From: Paratrimastix pyriformis
Lineage: Eukaryota > Preaxostyla > Paratrimastigidae
Reading direction: 5' to 3'
Length of the DNA stretch: 64,000 nucleotides
NCBI GenBank assembly: GCA_027972325.1
Contig: JAPMOS010000078.1
Coordinates: 1-64,000, forward strand
Shown: positions 59,101 to 64,000 of the stretch, piece by piece
Layout of the letters: every line of letters begins with the position of its first letter
Numbering within the stretch: position 1 is the stretch's first letter
Position numbers and translations under genes: made by a program
The notes under the pieces: model-generated
Told to the model about the DNA's origin: nothing
Seen by the model: only the letters and a program-made list of their open reading frames with translations
The model's database searches: none

Positions 59101-60020
59101 CGGAAGGGGACGGAAGGGGACGGAAGGGGACGGAAGGGGACGGAAGGGGACGGAAGGGGACGGAAGGGGACGGAAGGGGAGGTGGGAGGGGAGGTGGGAG
59201 GGAGGAGGCAGCATGTGGTGAAGGAATCTACCCGTCGCCCAGGCAGGCAGGGACGGACTTGCAGCGAGCAGGGCCTCCTGCAGGCCCGAACGGATCGCTT
59301 CGGGGAGCTGGGGCACGCTCAGGCCGCGAAGGGTCTGCACAGCATAACAAGAAGGATGGGATGTGTGTCAGACCAGAGAGAAAGGAACGCGAAATGGTGG
59401 TTCCCCGCAGACCTCCAGTGCCTCTGCATGGATGTCGATGGTCTCGTCCGGCGTCAGGAGCACCGCCAGGGTCTTGAGTAGGCTGTCCCGAGCGCAGTTG
59501 AGCTGGGCATGGCGAGGTGATGACTTTCAAAAGAACGTGGCGCCGCAGACCGCTTTCTGCTCCTCTGGGTTCGCCGCCGAGCTCAACGAGAGATAGTTCA
59601 CAAAGATACGCCCAAGGGCAGAACGAACGAACTCAAGCGTGCGAATGTACACAGATGTTTTCATCCCTGATTGGTGGAGGTGAGCGAGAGAAGCGCGTGA
59701 AGAGAGCGCAAACCTTGAATGCACCGAGTCAGAGCGACAGAGGCGCAATACAGAAGGGTGGCGCACGTGGAGAGGCAGGGGAGTGATTGGAAAAGCAGAT
59801 CCACGTTACGGTCGAGGATCCTCGCAAAATTTTCGAAAAAATCGGAGCAAATCTGTGTCTGTTCGGTTGGAACCCTCGTTTTCTCAACCAGAAGGTCCTT
59901 AACGAGTTGAATATTCCTCTTGAAAGTGGTCTGCGGAAAATCGCTAAAGATCATTTCAAAAAACTTGCGGCGGACCCCAATGAGGTCATCCTTTTTGCTG
60001 GGTGTCGCTTCGCTCGCCAT
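20772..60020 (-). CDS. UBR4/BIG/Pushover-type giant N-recognin E3 ubiquitin ligase, many exons
   Basis: This is the largest gene, about 39 kb with dozens of short exons. The N-terminus starts at ATG 60,020 (MASEATPSKKDDLIGVRRKF; an in-frame ATG at 60,080 is an alternative) and the stop is TTA at 20,772-20,774. Along its length the exons follow animal UBR4 in order: N-terminal helical repeats, UBR box (41.5-41.96 kb), a propeller-like region, UIM-like motif, ZZ finger, the TNHPNSYVYQTM / CAICSEPEIPFD block at 30 kb, the Cys cluster at 29 kb, the NPYSSKD and LDLPIGAVYEQVW blocks at 25 kb, and the hemiRING end. The family binds N-degrons and ubiquitinates cytosolic substrates. One intron (50,098-59,258) is enlarged by an antisense LINE. 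Neighbours are a sterol reductase upstream and an NTPase gene downstream, all on the minus strand. No clear inactivating change was noticed in the blocks checked. Confidence 0.93.
22798..24650 (-). repeat. UBR4 segment that was the source (or sister) of the 13.6-15.5 kb duplicate
   Basis: This part of the gene matches 13,645-15,490 at high identity across exons and introns. It sits in its proper UBR4 context on both sides, so it is the parental or retained copy. It carries an extra local tandem duplication (23,105-23,225) that repeats AATTGTTTCAACTTTGTGCC and the adjacent CATCTGTGTGGGTGTG, giving two candidate splice acceptors in a row. Confidence 0.9.
26749..26852 (-). repeat. 12-bp coding repeat in UBR4
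   Basis: About eight tandem copies of GCAGCAGGGGCC encode an (Ala-Pro-Ala-Ala)n tract inside an UBR4 exon, just before TPESRVLRHQRALSAHFLAR. The multiple-of-three unit keeps the frame. It lengthens a linker that is short in animal UBR4. Confidence 0.85.
28686..28756. repeat. GGGGTT tract and poly-G run in an UBR4 intron
   Basis: Six tandem GGGTTG units, readable as (GGGGTT)n, are followed by an uninterrupted run of about 35 G. On the transcribed strand this is C-rich pyrimidine sequence leading to the acceptor of the exon that starts near 28,500. Confidence 0.9.
28830..29190 (-). other. UBR4 Cys-rich zinc cluster
   Basis: Exons read LQCPRCSRSVPP, then HGVCKNCHENAYQCRQCRHI, then NYEQLDAFLCPQCGFCRYQK, ending in PIESEDGP. 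This matches the UBR4 block CPRCSASVP...[37 protein letters not shown]...PIENEED, with five CxxC pairs kept. The intron between the first two parts spans about 29,025-29,100. Confidence 0.92.
29293..29465. repeat. 10-bp minisatellite GGCGGTGGGT in an UBR4 intron
   Basis: About 17 perfect tandem copies of GGCGGTGGGT, followed by degenerate TGGTGG-rich sequence to about 29,560. It is non-coding and lies between the exons encoding the first Cys pair and the RLNRGE-type segment. Confidence 0.93.
31250..31530. repeat. TGGATGATGAT-type tract in an UBR4 intron
   Basis: Irregular tandem TGGATGATGATTGG units with TGCTGATGGTGC variants. The same family of tract recurs at 37,856-38,215, 38,525-38,715, 39,298-39,790 and, in weaker form, 46,455-46,565. 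Confidence 0.9.
33000..33185. repeat. 18-21 bp minisatellite GAAGAATGAGGGTGCCAT in an UBR4 intron
   Basis: About eight copies of GAAGAATGAGGGTGCCAT, some spaced by GGGA or TCCGGGGGACGAA. Non-coding. Confidence 0.9.
34040..34130 (-). other. UIM-like motif in UBR4
   Basis: The segment EEIDDEQAMALAMALSMQDG has the acidic patch, Ala and Ser spacing of a ubiquitin-interacting motif. It corresponds in position and sequence to DDETMVELAIALSLQQ of animal UBR4. It lies just C-terminal to the ZZ finger. Ubiquitin binding is inferred from the motif alone. Confidence 0.6.
34270..34415 (-). other. ZZ-type zinc finger in UBR4
   Basis: The translation DDYRCDGCGMAHIPPSEVHH followed by CTVCLDYDLCATC, then H-x-x-x-x-x-H, is a ZZ finger with C-x2-C, C-x2-C, C-x2-C and two His ligands. 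Plant BIG carries a ZZ domain at a comparable place between the UBR box and the C-terminal module; from memory, the human protein does not. ZZ fingers bind peptides such as histone H3 tails, SUMO or N-terminal Arg, so this may add a second ligand-binding site. Confidence 0.88.
36095..36139. repeat. (GT)n microsatellite in an UBR4 intron
   Basis: An uninterrupted GT run of about 22 units; on the transcribed strand it is (CA)n. Confidence 0.95.
37856..38215. repeat. ATGATGATTGG / GGGATGATAATT tract in an UBR4 intron
   Basis: Two related units follow each other: GGATGATGATT (37,870-38,030) and GGGATGATAATT with GGGATGACAATT variants (38,030-38,165). The second appears to be an expanded derivative of the first. 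Confidence 0.92.
38525..38715. repeat. GATGATGATCG tract in an UBR4 intron
   Basis: Tandem GGATGATGATCGGATGATGATGAGC units followed by TGCTGATGCTGATGC and GGATGATCGGATGATC units. Non-coding. Confidence 0.9.
39298..39790. repeat. Composite GATGATGACTG / GCTGAT / TTGGGTGAT array in an UBR4 intron
   Basis: Three higher-order blocks follow one another: GGATGATGACGACT units (to about 39,585), a pure GCTGAT run (39,585-39,640), TTGGGTGATGA units (to about 39,735), and a second GCTGAT run. It is the longest intronic array in the gene. Confidence 0.92.
41510..41959 (-). other. UBR4 UBR-box zinc finger (N-degron binding)
   Basis: Two exons (41,862-41,959 and 41,191-41,668) join in phase. They give LCTVTVTGPGNSAEQH, then CYFCYTC, LICSICARTCHRGHAL and RCTCLCGE. 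This matches the UBR-box pattern of UBR4 (LCTFTITQKEF...HCHTC...CTVCAKVCHKDHEIS...FCDCGA), with the Cys/His zinc ligands kept. The box recognises basic and related N-terminal residues. It is the strongest diagnostic domain of the gene. Confidence 0.92.
42028..42118. repeat. (ATC)n microsatellite in an UBR4 intron
   Basis: About 30 uninterrupted ATC units, followed by AACAGC and CACAGC units to 42,173. It lies just upstream of the exon leading into the UBR box. Confidence 0.95.
50318..50328 (+). promoter_or_regulatory. TATA-like box upstream of the LINE's first open frame
   Basis: TATAAAAAAGG lies about 20 bp before an ATG (50,339) that opens a long stop-free frame. The short spacing argues against it driving that exact ATG. 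It may be chance in A-rich sequence. Confidence 0.3.
50339..52034 (+). pseudogene. LINE ORF1 (with possible N-terminal extension)
   Basis: The clear ORF1 starts at 51,131 (MEDSNPPPPRAVKIVSTT) and ends with TGA at 52,032-52,034. Its C-terminal half contains PTWWIHGVPLNVSEDAIKTR, VERIKEP and QVRVTVTTQEVWDRLRAL, an RRM-like fold as in many LINE ORF1 proteins. One frame change lies near 51,570 (frame 2 to frame 3). Upstream, the same frame is open without a stop from at least 50,339 to 51,131, with a Lys/Arg/Trp-rich translation. In such A-rich DNA this length is unlikely by chance and may be an N-terminal extension. The stop overlaps the next start as TGATG. Confidence 0.65.
51085..51093 (+). 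promoter_or_regulatory. TATA box before LINE ORF1
   Basis: TATAAAAGG is a consensus TATA box 38 bp before the ATG at 51,131 (MEDSNPPPPRAVKIVSTT). A start site about 30 bp downstream would give a very short leader. LINEs usually carry internal promoters without a TATA box close to the ORF, so this is notable. Function is inferred. Confidence 0.45.
52034..53183 (+). pseudogene. LINE-encoded USP/UCH-like (C19) cysteine protease
   Basis: The ORF begins at ATG 52,034, overlapping the ORF1 stop. A Cys box GYCGITNSTGHRCYITAAIQ carries the candidate nucleophile codon at 52,331-52,333. A mid region ECGAVVEHPRVLERV and a zinc-ribbon half CPICEKNTSHERS follow. Then come FVLIEVVRNK, YLPVAFMSFLGRRK, and a His box PRHWVCQKKIEGEWWTFNDS with His at 52,922-52,924 and Asn-Asp at 52,968-52,973. 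These match the order Cys, CxxC, QxxHYxxYxx, W..FDD of ubiquitin-specific proteases, and the triad is present. One frame change near 52,560 separates the Cys half from the His half. The expected role would be deubiquitination or polyprotein-type cleavage; this is inference. Confidence 0.7.
53427..57350 (+). pseudogene. LINE ORF2: endonuclease, reverse transcriptase, RNase H, zinc knuckle
   Basis: Endonuclease: MSWNCRGLG, IMLQETKL, FVNMYYPVD, VIVLGMDGNA and ALSDHSIIFVDF (53,427-54,115). Reverse transcriptase: GKAAGPDEVVAEIVK, NRRPITLISVTLKILQ, FAFLRGRHIEVPILN, GLDISKAYDTVDF, GDPLSCLLF and QAFADDIIIIT (about 54,740-55,500). RNase H: FFTDGSS, NNEAELYAVVRALE, TTDSRYAISWVQK and NNMADSEAGEA (56,575-56,990), all four acidic residues kept. 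A CTCGLKDTLEHAVYGC knuckle lies near 57,299-57,346. Frame changes occur near 53,620, 55,360, 55,420, repeatedly in 56,000-56,610, near 56,770 and near 57,290, so it is not functional. Confidence 0.9.
57484..58390 (+). pseudogene. Extra C-terminal domain of the LINE, shared with the 13-kb LINE fragment
   Basis: After the knuckle, broken frames encode CIWLLYERCRRELLWSSW, VFSLNMMLLSHPV, FCTENRSDMF, GARFDSLAQFEMDYDMM, RAFRCVVVVEHDG and CWPGNFWRTGKKYVRP, ending in a stop at 58,388-58,390. Each piece aligns in order with the 13,020-13,640 fragment (FWKLFRRYRQGALKKGKSWE, FGLNSMLFCHPGN, YCTPAKEDEVFGARFDGL, RAMRCVMVIPY, FKFWRANFW). The 13-kb copy has W-A-TP and NPEY, which recalls the W-TP...NPPY pattern of Dam-like adenine methyltransferases. 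This copy has N-V-D-F at that place. The methyltransferase reading is tentative; the shared domain is not. Confidence 0.6.
58391..58881 (+). other. LINE 3' region, no gene
   Basis: A-rich and G-rich sequence after the last LINE ORF, with a GGAGAGGGTGGTGATGATGGG-like purine stretch. No further coding block is recognised. Confidence 0.5.
58882..58952. other. Pair of hairpins at the LINE/host boundary
   Basis: AGAGTACT-G-AGTACTCT (58,882-58,898) and TTGCCATGGA-7 nt-TCCATGGCAA (58,926-58,952) are perfect inverted repeats. They lie between the LINE 3' end and the GGGGACGGAA array. They may be the LINE 3' stem-loop or belong to the host intron. Confidence 0.55.
58968..59195. repeat. 10-bp minisatellite GGGGACGGAA in an UBR4 intron
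   Basis: About 20 tandem GGGGACGGAA units with a few 8-9 bp variants, ending in GGTGGGAGGGGAGGTGGGAGG. Confidence 0.93.
59259..60020 (-). other. UBR4 N-terminal exons 1-4
   Basis: Four exons can be placed: 59,714-60,020, 59,551-59,666, 59,413-59,502 and 59,259-59,334. Frame is kept across each junction. The donors read GTTTGC, GTCTGC, GTCTGC and GTCCGT. The protein reads RKFFEMIFSDFPQTTFKRN, then SALGRIFVNYLSLSSAAN, then LLKTLAVLLTPDETIDIHAE, then LRGLSVPQLPEAIRSGLQ. These are helical-repeat sequence comparable in position to the N-terminus of animal UBR4. The start lies about 190 bp from the stop of the upstream sterol reductase gene. Confidence 0.75.
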
Positions 60021-60205
60021 CAGTGAATTGGCCGAGCGGCGAAAAAACAAGTGCGGGTGAAGCCCCGGGTTTGTGATCAAGACGGCATTTCAAATCTCAA
60101 GCTGAGCCAGGCGAAGCCCGGCATCACCACCCTCCCCAATGTTTTCCCCAAATCAGACGGGCTCGAAAAAACACGTCTGTTGAAAAGGGGCAGGAAGGAA
60201 CCCGA

Positions 60206-63200
60206 TTAAAAGAGCCCAGGGAGCATCCGGTACGGGACGATCTTGCAGTAGCGGACCCAGTCGGCACCGTACTTTGCGCCGCAACGGATCTGGGAAGAGG
60301 AGACAGAGGTGAAGCACCGCTCTGTGACACACCCCCCCCCACACACACACACACACCCCCATCTTTGAACCTTGTTGGGGATTAGCACACAGACGACACA
60401 CACAACCACCAAAACCGGCAGACCTCGTCGCGGTACTGGCGGTGGATGAGCAGGGCCGCGAAGTAGATGAAGTAGAAGTAGCCCAGGATGCGATCGAAGC
60501 CCGTGCACAGGCCCCTAAGTGCGCAGGGGGGGGGGGGGGCGGGGCAGGGAGGAGGTCCGGGTGGTGAAGCTGGAGCTTGGGAGCTGGGCGCCAAAGGTCG
60601 CGGCGGAGAGAGAGGAAGGACGATCGTGGCCAAAACAGCGTGTGGCCAGTCTGGGCCAGTTCAGTGGGATTGGAGCTGGGGGATGGGGGGGATGGGATGA
60701 GGGCCGCTGTCGGTGCGGACCAGGACAGGGCCATGAGCAGATCGCCCGTGTAGTTGAGGTGGCGCGCGTAGCCGAAGAACCCGCCAATCAGTAGGCGGCC
60801 CTTCTCGGTCTGTCAGCCGATGCATGTCCCCCAGAATCAATGATGATCGACCGTCATCATGATCACGCCCTCCCCATCCTCGCCCTCCCCATCCCCGCCC
60901 CGCCCTCATCCCTGCTTTGGCCCACAATCAGATCATGACCACCATTGTCGTCACCACCACCATGATCACCACCATCATGATCACCACCATCATGATCACC
61001 ACCATCATGGTCGCCATTATCAGCGCCGTTATCAGGATCACCACCATCATGATCGCCGTTATCAGGATCGCCACCATCATGATCACCATCATGGTCGCCA
61101 TTATTATGATCACCAGGACCATGATCATGATCACCAGCATCCAACAGTCGCCACCACGGCAGACCTTCATGGTTTTCCAGGAGGGGTACTTCTCCGGGGA
61201 TGTCCTGTGCCACCCCGGGGAGACCGGAAGAAGCTGTGAGACCTCAGGTGGTTGGAGGCGCCCGCATTTCGACCCATGAGGAAGCAGCCATCAACGAGAC
61301 ACGAGGAGCCCCCAGTCCGCGGCCCCGAACCGGAAAGCAGAGACCGATAGATGCAGACGACGGCAAACAAGAGGCACACAAGAGGCGCACGACCGGGCAG
61401 AGGCGCACGAGGCAGACGACCGCAAACAAGAGGCACACGACGGCAGGGGAAAATACGACGTCGGGGGGGACGAAGACACACGACGTCGGGGGGGAGCCGA
61501 ATGCAAGGGCGACTGTCACACGACGTCAGGGGGACGAACGGAGGACGGGCGCAGGGGACGGACTTGTAGAGGTGCTTCTGCCAGTTGAAGCCGCGGAAGA
61601 GGGTGTACCCGCACAGATGCAGGGCCGCCACGAGGCACACCCGGAGGGGCGACATGGCGGGCAGGCCGGTGCTGCAGTGGGCAAGCTTCAGGCAGGCCAG
61701 CGTGTAGGTGAAGGGGACCCTGCGAGTGGAGTGCCCGTGAAGACGGACAGTGAGATAAGGACAACGAGGAACAGAATGAAAACGGGAAATTCTGGCCGAC
61801 TGTGCGAGAAGTGATGATGAAGGGTGATGTGCAATAATGAAACATCCGTTGCGGGGGGCAGCTGGGGCGGCGGGGAGGGGACAAGAGGGGATAAGAAAGT
61901 TGTTGATGATGATCATATACAGTACCTCTCATAAATAGCGGCGGAAAACAAAGTTCCCCCCTCCCCGATCCCAGTGCCCGCCCGGGCTGGGGCAGGCTGC
62001 AGGGTGCAGAGAAGTGACCAACATTTTGAGATCCCATAATTTTGTTGCTGGCCTGTGGCTTCAAGGGGCGGCTCGGTGGGGGGGAAGAATGACCAAGAAA
62101 ATGGACGAGCAAACCCGCCTCCTCAGACGCCAAGGCAAGACCACCAGCCGGATTGCCCGGCTGCAGCACCGCAGTGAGACATCTGTTCGTCGGGCACTGA
62201 GCCGCTCCCCATCCGCCAAACCGGGAGCCCGGGGGAGACCACGAAAGCATTCTCGCCCGGACGACCAGGCCATCATCCGACGTGCAAAGCGCCACAGAAC
62301 GGAGAGTCTGCCCAAATTGGCCCGCTGGGCACGCAAGAAGAGGACCATCCGCATCAGCCCACAGACAGTCTCGCGCATCCTCCTGCGGGCTGGCCTGCAA
62401 TCGAAGTGGCAAACCAAAACCCCTCCTCACCGAGGCCCACCGACAAAAACGTCTCGCGTTTGCCCGAACCGAGAAGGATCGCGACTGGTCCAAGGTGGTC
62501 TTCCTGGACGAGACAACCTTCACCACAGGACCCCGCAAGCATCGTGTCCGTGCGGGCCGGAACGAGTTCGTGCCACTGCCCACCATCAAGCATCCCCCCA
62601 AAGTCCGTGTCTGGGGCGGGGTCAGTGCCAAGGGGAAAACGAAGGTGTTCATCTTCACCGAAAACCTGGACGCCGCCCTCTACACGCGCATCCTGAACGA
62701 GGCCTTGCTCCCCTCTCTTCGCGCCCTGGGTCGGGGTGCCGGGCCCATCCAGCAGGACAACGATCCGAAGCACAATGCAAAAGTGTGTCTGAAAGTGCTG
62801 ACCGACAATCACATCAGCCGCGTGCTTCAGCCACCCCAGAGCCCCGACCTCAACCCACTGGAGAACGTCTGGAACACCCTCAAGGACCGTGTGGCAGAGC
62901 ACAACCCCGGATCTGCCCAGCAGCTGCGGAGGTGGATCCAATTTGAGTGGGACAAAATGCGAAATGCCGATTTTCTGTCATCGGTTTTGAGTATGCCCCA
63001 AAGATGCCAAGCGGTCATCGACGCCCAGGGCGGCCCCACCCGATATTAATCCATATGAGTAAATGTCAGTGAATTCTCCGAACACGGTGCCATGGGGCTT
63101 CCCCCCCCGACGGTTCCTTGGGGGTCAGACGGGACTGGGTTTTCCGCCGCTATTTATGAGAGGTACTGTAGGTGATGATGATGATCCATGATGATGATGA

Positions 63201-64000
63201 TCGGACGGGGCAAGAGGGGGAGGGGAGCTCTTCGCACGGACCATGCGAGATCACCGAAGACGAGCATAAATCCGAACCTGTGCGATGCCAAAGGGAAGGA
63301 CGATGCGAGGTCAGTGATGGATGGAGGTTGAGGAGGAGCGGGTGGGGGTGGGGGGTGGGGGTGGGGGGTGGGGGGGTGGGGGGGAGCAACTGCCGGACCG
63401 ATCGAAGGTGATGTCGAGGATGTTGGTCAGGGCCGCCTCAAAGAGCCAGCACTACACCCCGGCCAGCAGACGGTGGGATGGTGAATGGAGTGGTCACACA
63501 CACAACCCCCCAGAAGAGTGCTCATGTCACGCGGCATGAGAAGAGGCGGGTCGCACGGCGGCACGGAGAGCGACAAGGTGCACAAGACCCCCAAAGGCCC
63601 GGCCACGGGGCACTGCCCATGCCACGCGGGGAGGCAAGAGGCAGGGCGCACAGCACGGACATCGACAATGTACCAGAGCTGCAGGCCGGTGCACAGGAGC
63701 AGCGGCACGGGTAGCCCCTGGCCGGGGTGGTCCCGGAGGTAGGCAAGCGTGATCTGCCACAGGCATGGAGGCCGGAGGCCACGAGGAGGGGGTGTGACAA
63801 ACGAAGAAAGACATCAGGAAAGATGGGGGGTGGCGGTGGTGGTGGCGGTGGCGGTGGCGGTGGCGTGGTGGCGGTGGCGGTGGCGGGTGGCGGGTGGCGG
63901 GTGGCGGGTGGCGGGTGGCGGGTGGCGGGTGGCGGGTGGCGGGTGGCGGTGACGGAGGGAAGAGCTGAAGGGCGAAGAAGGCGACCTGGATGTTCAGCAT
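60206..64000 (-). CDS. Sterol reductase, DHCR7/ERG4-ERG24 family (3' part; 5' end beyond window)
   Basis: Nine exons join in phase: 63,986-64,000 (edge), 63,661-63,753, 63,399-63,451, 63,242-63,277, 61,564-61,719, 61,165-61,204, 60,721-60,809, 60,424-60,514 and 60,206-60,289. They give LLLCTGLQLWYIVD, NILDITFDR-FGFMLVFGDLAW, VPFTYTLACLK, CGYTLFRGFNWQKHLYK, GGFFGYARHLNYTGDLLMAL, LGYFYFIYFAALLIHRQYRD and KYGADWVRYCKIVPYRMLPG. This is the C-terminal half of the membrane-bound, NADPH-dependent sterol C=C reductases. The RHLNYTGDL box and the ending RMLPGLF are closest to 7-dehydrocholesterol reductase (ARHFNYVGDL, RLLPGIF). Delta-14 or C24 reductase cannot be excluded. It would act in the ER membrane. 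All donors are GTCCG/GTCTG. An intron (61,720-63,241) carries the Tc1 element. Confidence 0.88.
60917..61145. repeat. ATGATCACCACCATC tract in a sterol reductase intron
   Basis: Tandem 15-bp ATGATCACCACCATC units grade into 33-bp units containing GATCGCCGTTATCAGGAT. Non-coding; it fills most of the 60,810-61,164 intron. Confidence 0.9.
61920..61949 (+). repeat. Left terminal inverted repeat of the Tc1 element
   Basis: Thirty bases starting CAGTACCTCTCATAAATAGC match the reverse complement of the right end without a mismatch. Confidence 0.97.
62089..63049 (+). pseudogene. Tc1 transposase (DD34E) with one frameshift
   Basis: The gene starts at ATG 62,089 (MTKKMDEQTRLLRRQGKTTS) and stops at TAA 63,047-63,049, about 320 codons, the family's usual size. 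An N-terminal paired-type HTH (TSRIARLQHRSETSVRRAL) is followed by a GARGRPRK hook and a second HTH (ISPQTVSRILLRAGL). The catalytic residues are D in FLDETTF, D in IQQDNDPKHNA and E in SPDLNPLENVW, with 34 residues between the last two. Reading moves by one base near 62,420-62,428, in an AAAACCCC run, between the DNA-binding and catalytic halves. A single extra base would explain it. Otherwise intact. Confidence 0.93.
63139..63168 (-). repeat. Right terminal inverted repeat of the Tc1 element
   Basis: The reverse complement of the left repeat, ending ...ATTTATGAGAGGTACTG before the TA duplication. Confidence 0.97.
63818..63952. repeat. GGCGGT / GGCGGGT minisatellite in a sterol reductase intron
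   Basis: GGCGGT units give way to about nine GGCGGGT units. On the transcribed strand this is CCGCCAC/CCCGCCA. It fills the intron between 63,754 and 63,985. Confidence 0.92.

Larger units (their letters stand above)
61920..63168 (+). mobile_element. Tc1/mariner transposon, full length, in a sterol reductase intron
   Basis: A 1,249-bp element is bounded by TA on both sides (61,918-61,919 and 63,169-63,170), the expected target duplication. Perfect 30-bp terminal inverted repeats begin CAGTACCTCTCATAAATAGC. It carries one transposase gene and sits in opposite orientation to the host gene, wholly within an intron, so splicing can remove it. The perfect repeats suggest fairly recent arrival. 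Confidence 0.97.

Noticed and set aside
1-64000. tRNA or rRNA genes
   Set aside because: No cloverleaf or rRNA-like stretch was recognised by eye; tRNAscan-SE would be decisive.

Overview
This window comes from a nuclear genome of a GC-rich eukaryote, most likely a protist. The host genes are broken up by many short introns packed with microsatellites, G/C runs and minisatellites. I cannot name the lineage. Intron donors in the clearly readable genes mostly begin GTCYG rather than the usual GTRAG, which may be diagnostic.

Layout. Bases 1-4,440 are a ~136 bp satellite whose unit holds two perfect hairpins. Bases 4,522-10,790 are a plus-strand region with a ParB-like domain, an amino-methyltransferase and an LTR-retroelement-type integrase, but no reverse transcriptase that I can see; I treat it as a virus-like/LTR-kin fossil. 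Bases 10,790-12,470 hold repeats and one unassigned minus-strand ORF. Bases 12,476-13,644 are a truncated LINE. This joins directly to a partial copy of the host UBR4 gene (13,645-15,490). Bases 15,806-20,428 (minus) hold a multi-exon P-loop NTPase gene, possibly Crinkler/RHS-like.

Bases 20,772-60,020 (minus) hold the main gene, a UBR4/BIG/Pushover-type giant N-recognin E3 ubiquitin ligase. It can be followed from the N-terminus to the C-terminal hemiRING module, with UBR box, ZZ finger, UIM-like motif and Cys-rich cluster in the expected order. One of its introns carries an AT-richer, decayed LINE in antisense (about 50,170-58,905). That LINE encodes an unusual USP-like cysteine protease and shares an extra C-terminal domain with the LINE fragment at 13 kb. 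Bases 60,206-64,000 (minus) hold the 3' part of a sterol reductase gene of the DHCR7/ERG4-ERG24 family, with a complete Tc1 transposon in one intron.

The host genes have separate roles: protein turnover, sterol biosynthesis and an NTPase of unknown role. There is no operon-like logic. The rest is a record of mobile elements: an integrase/methyltransferase element, two LINEs of related type, a Tc1, a satellite and a segmental duplication. Exons of the reductase and NTPase join without frame errors, so the indels in the LINEs and the satellite are probably real decay rather than poor sequence.
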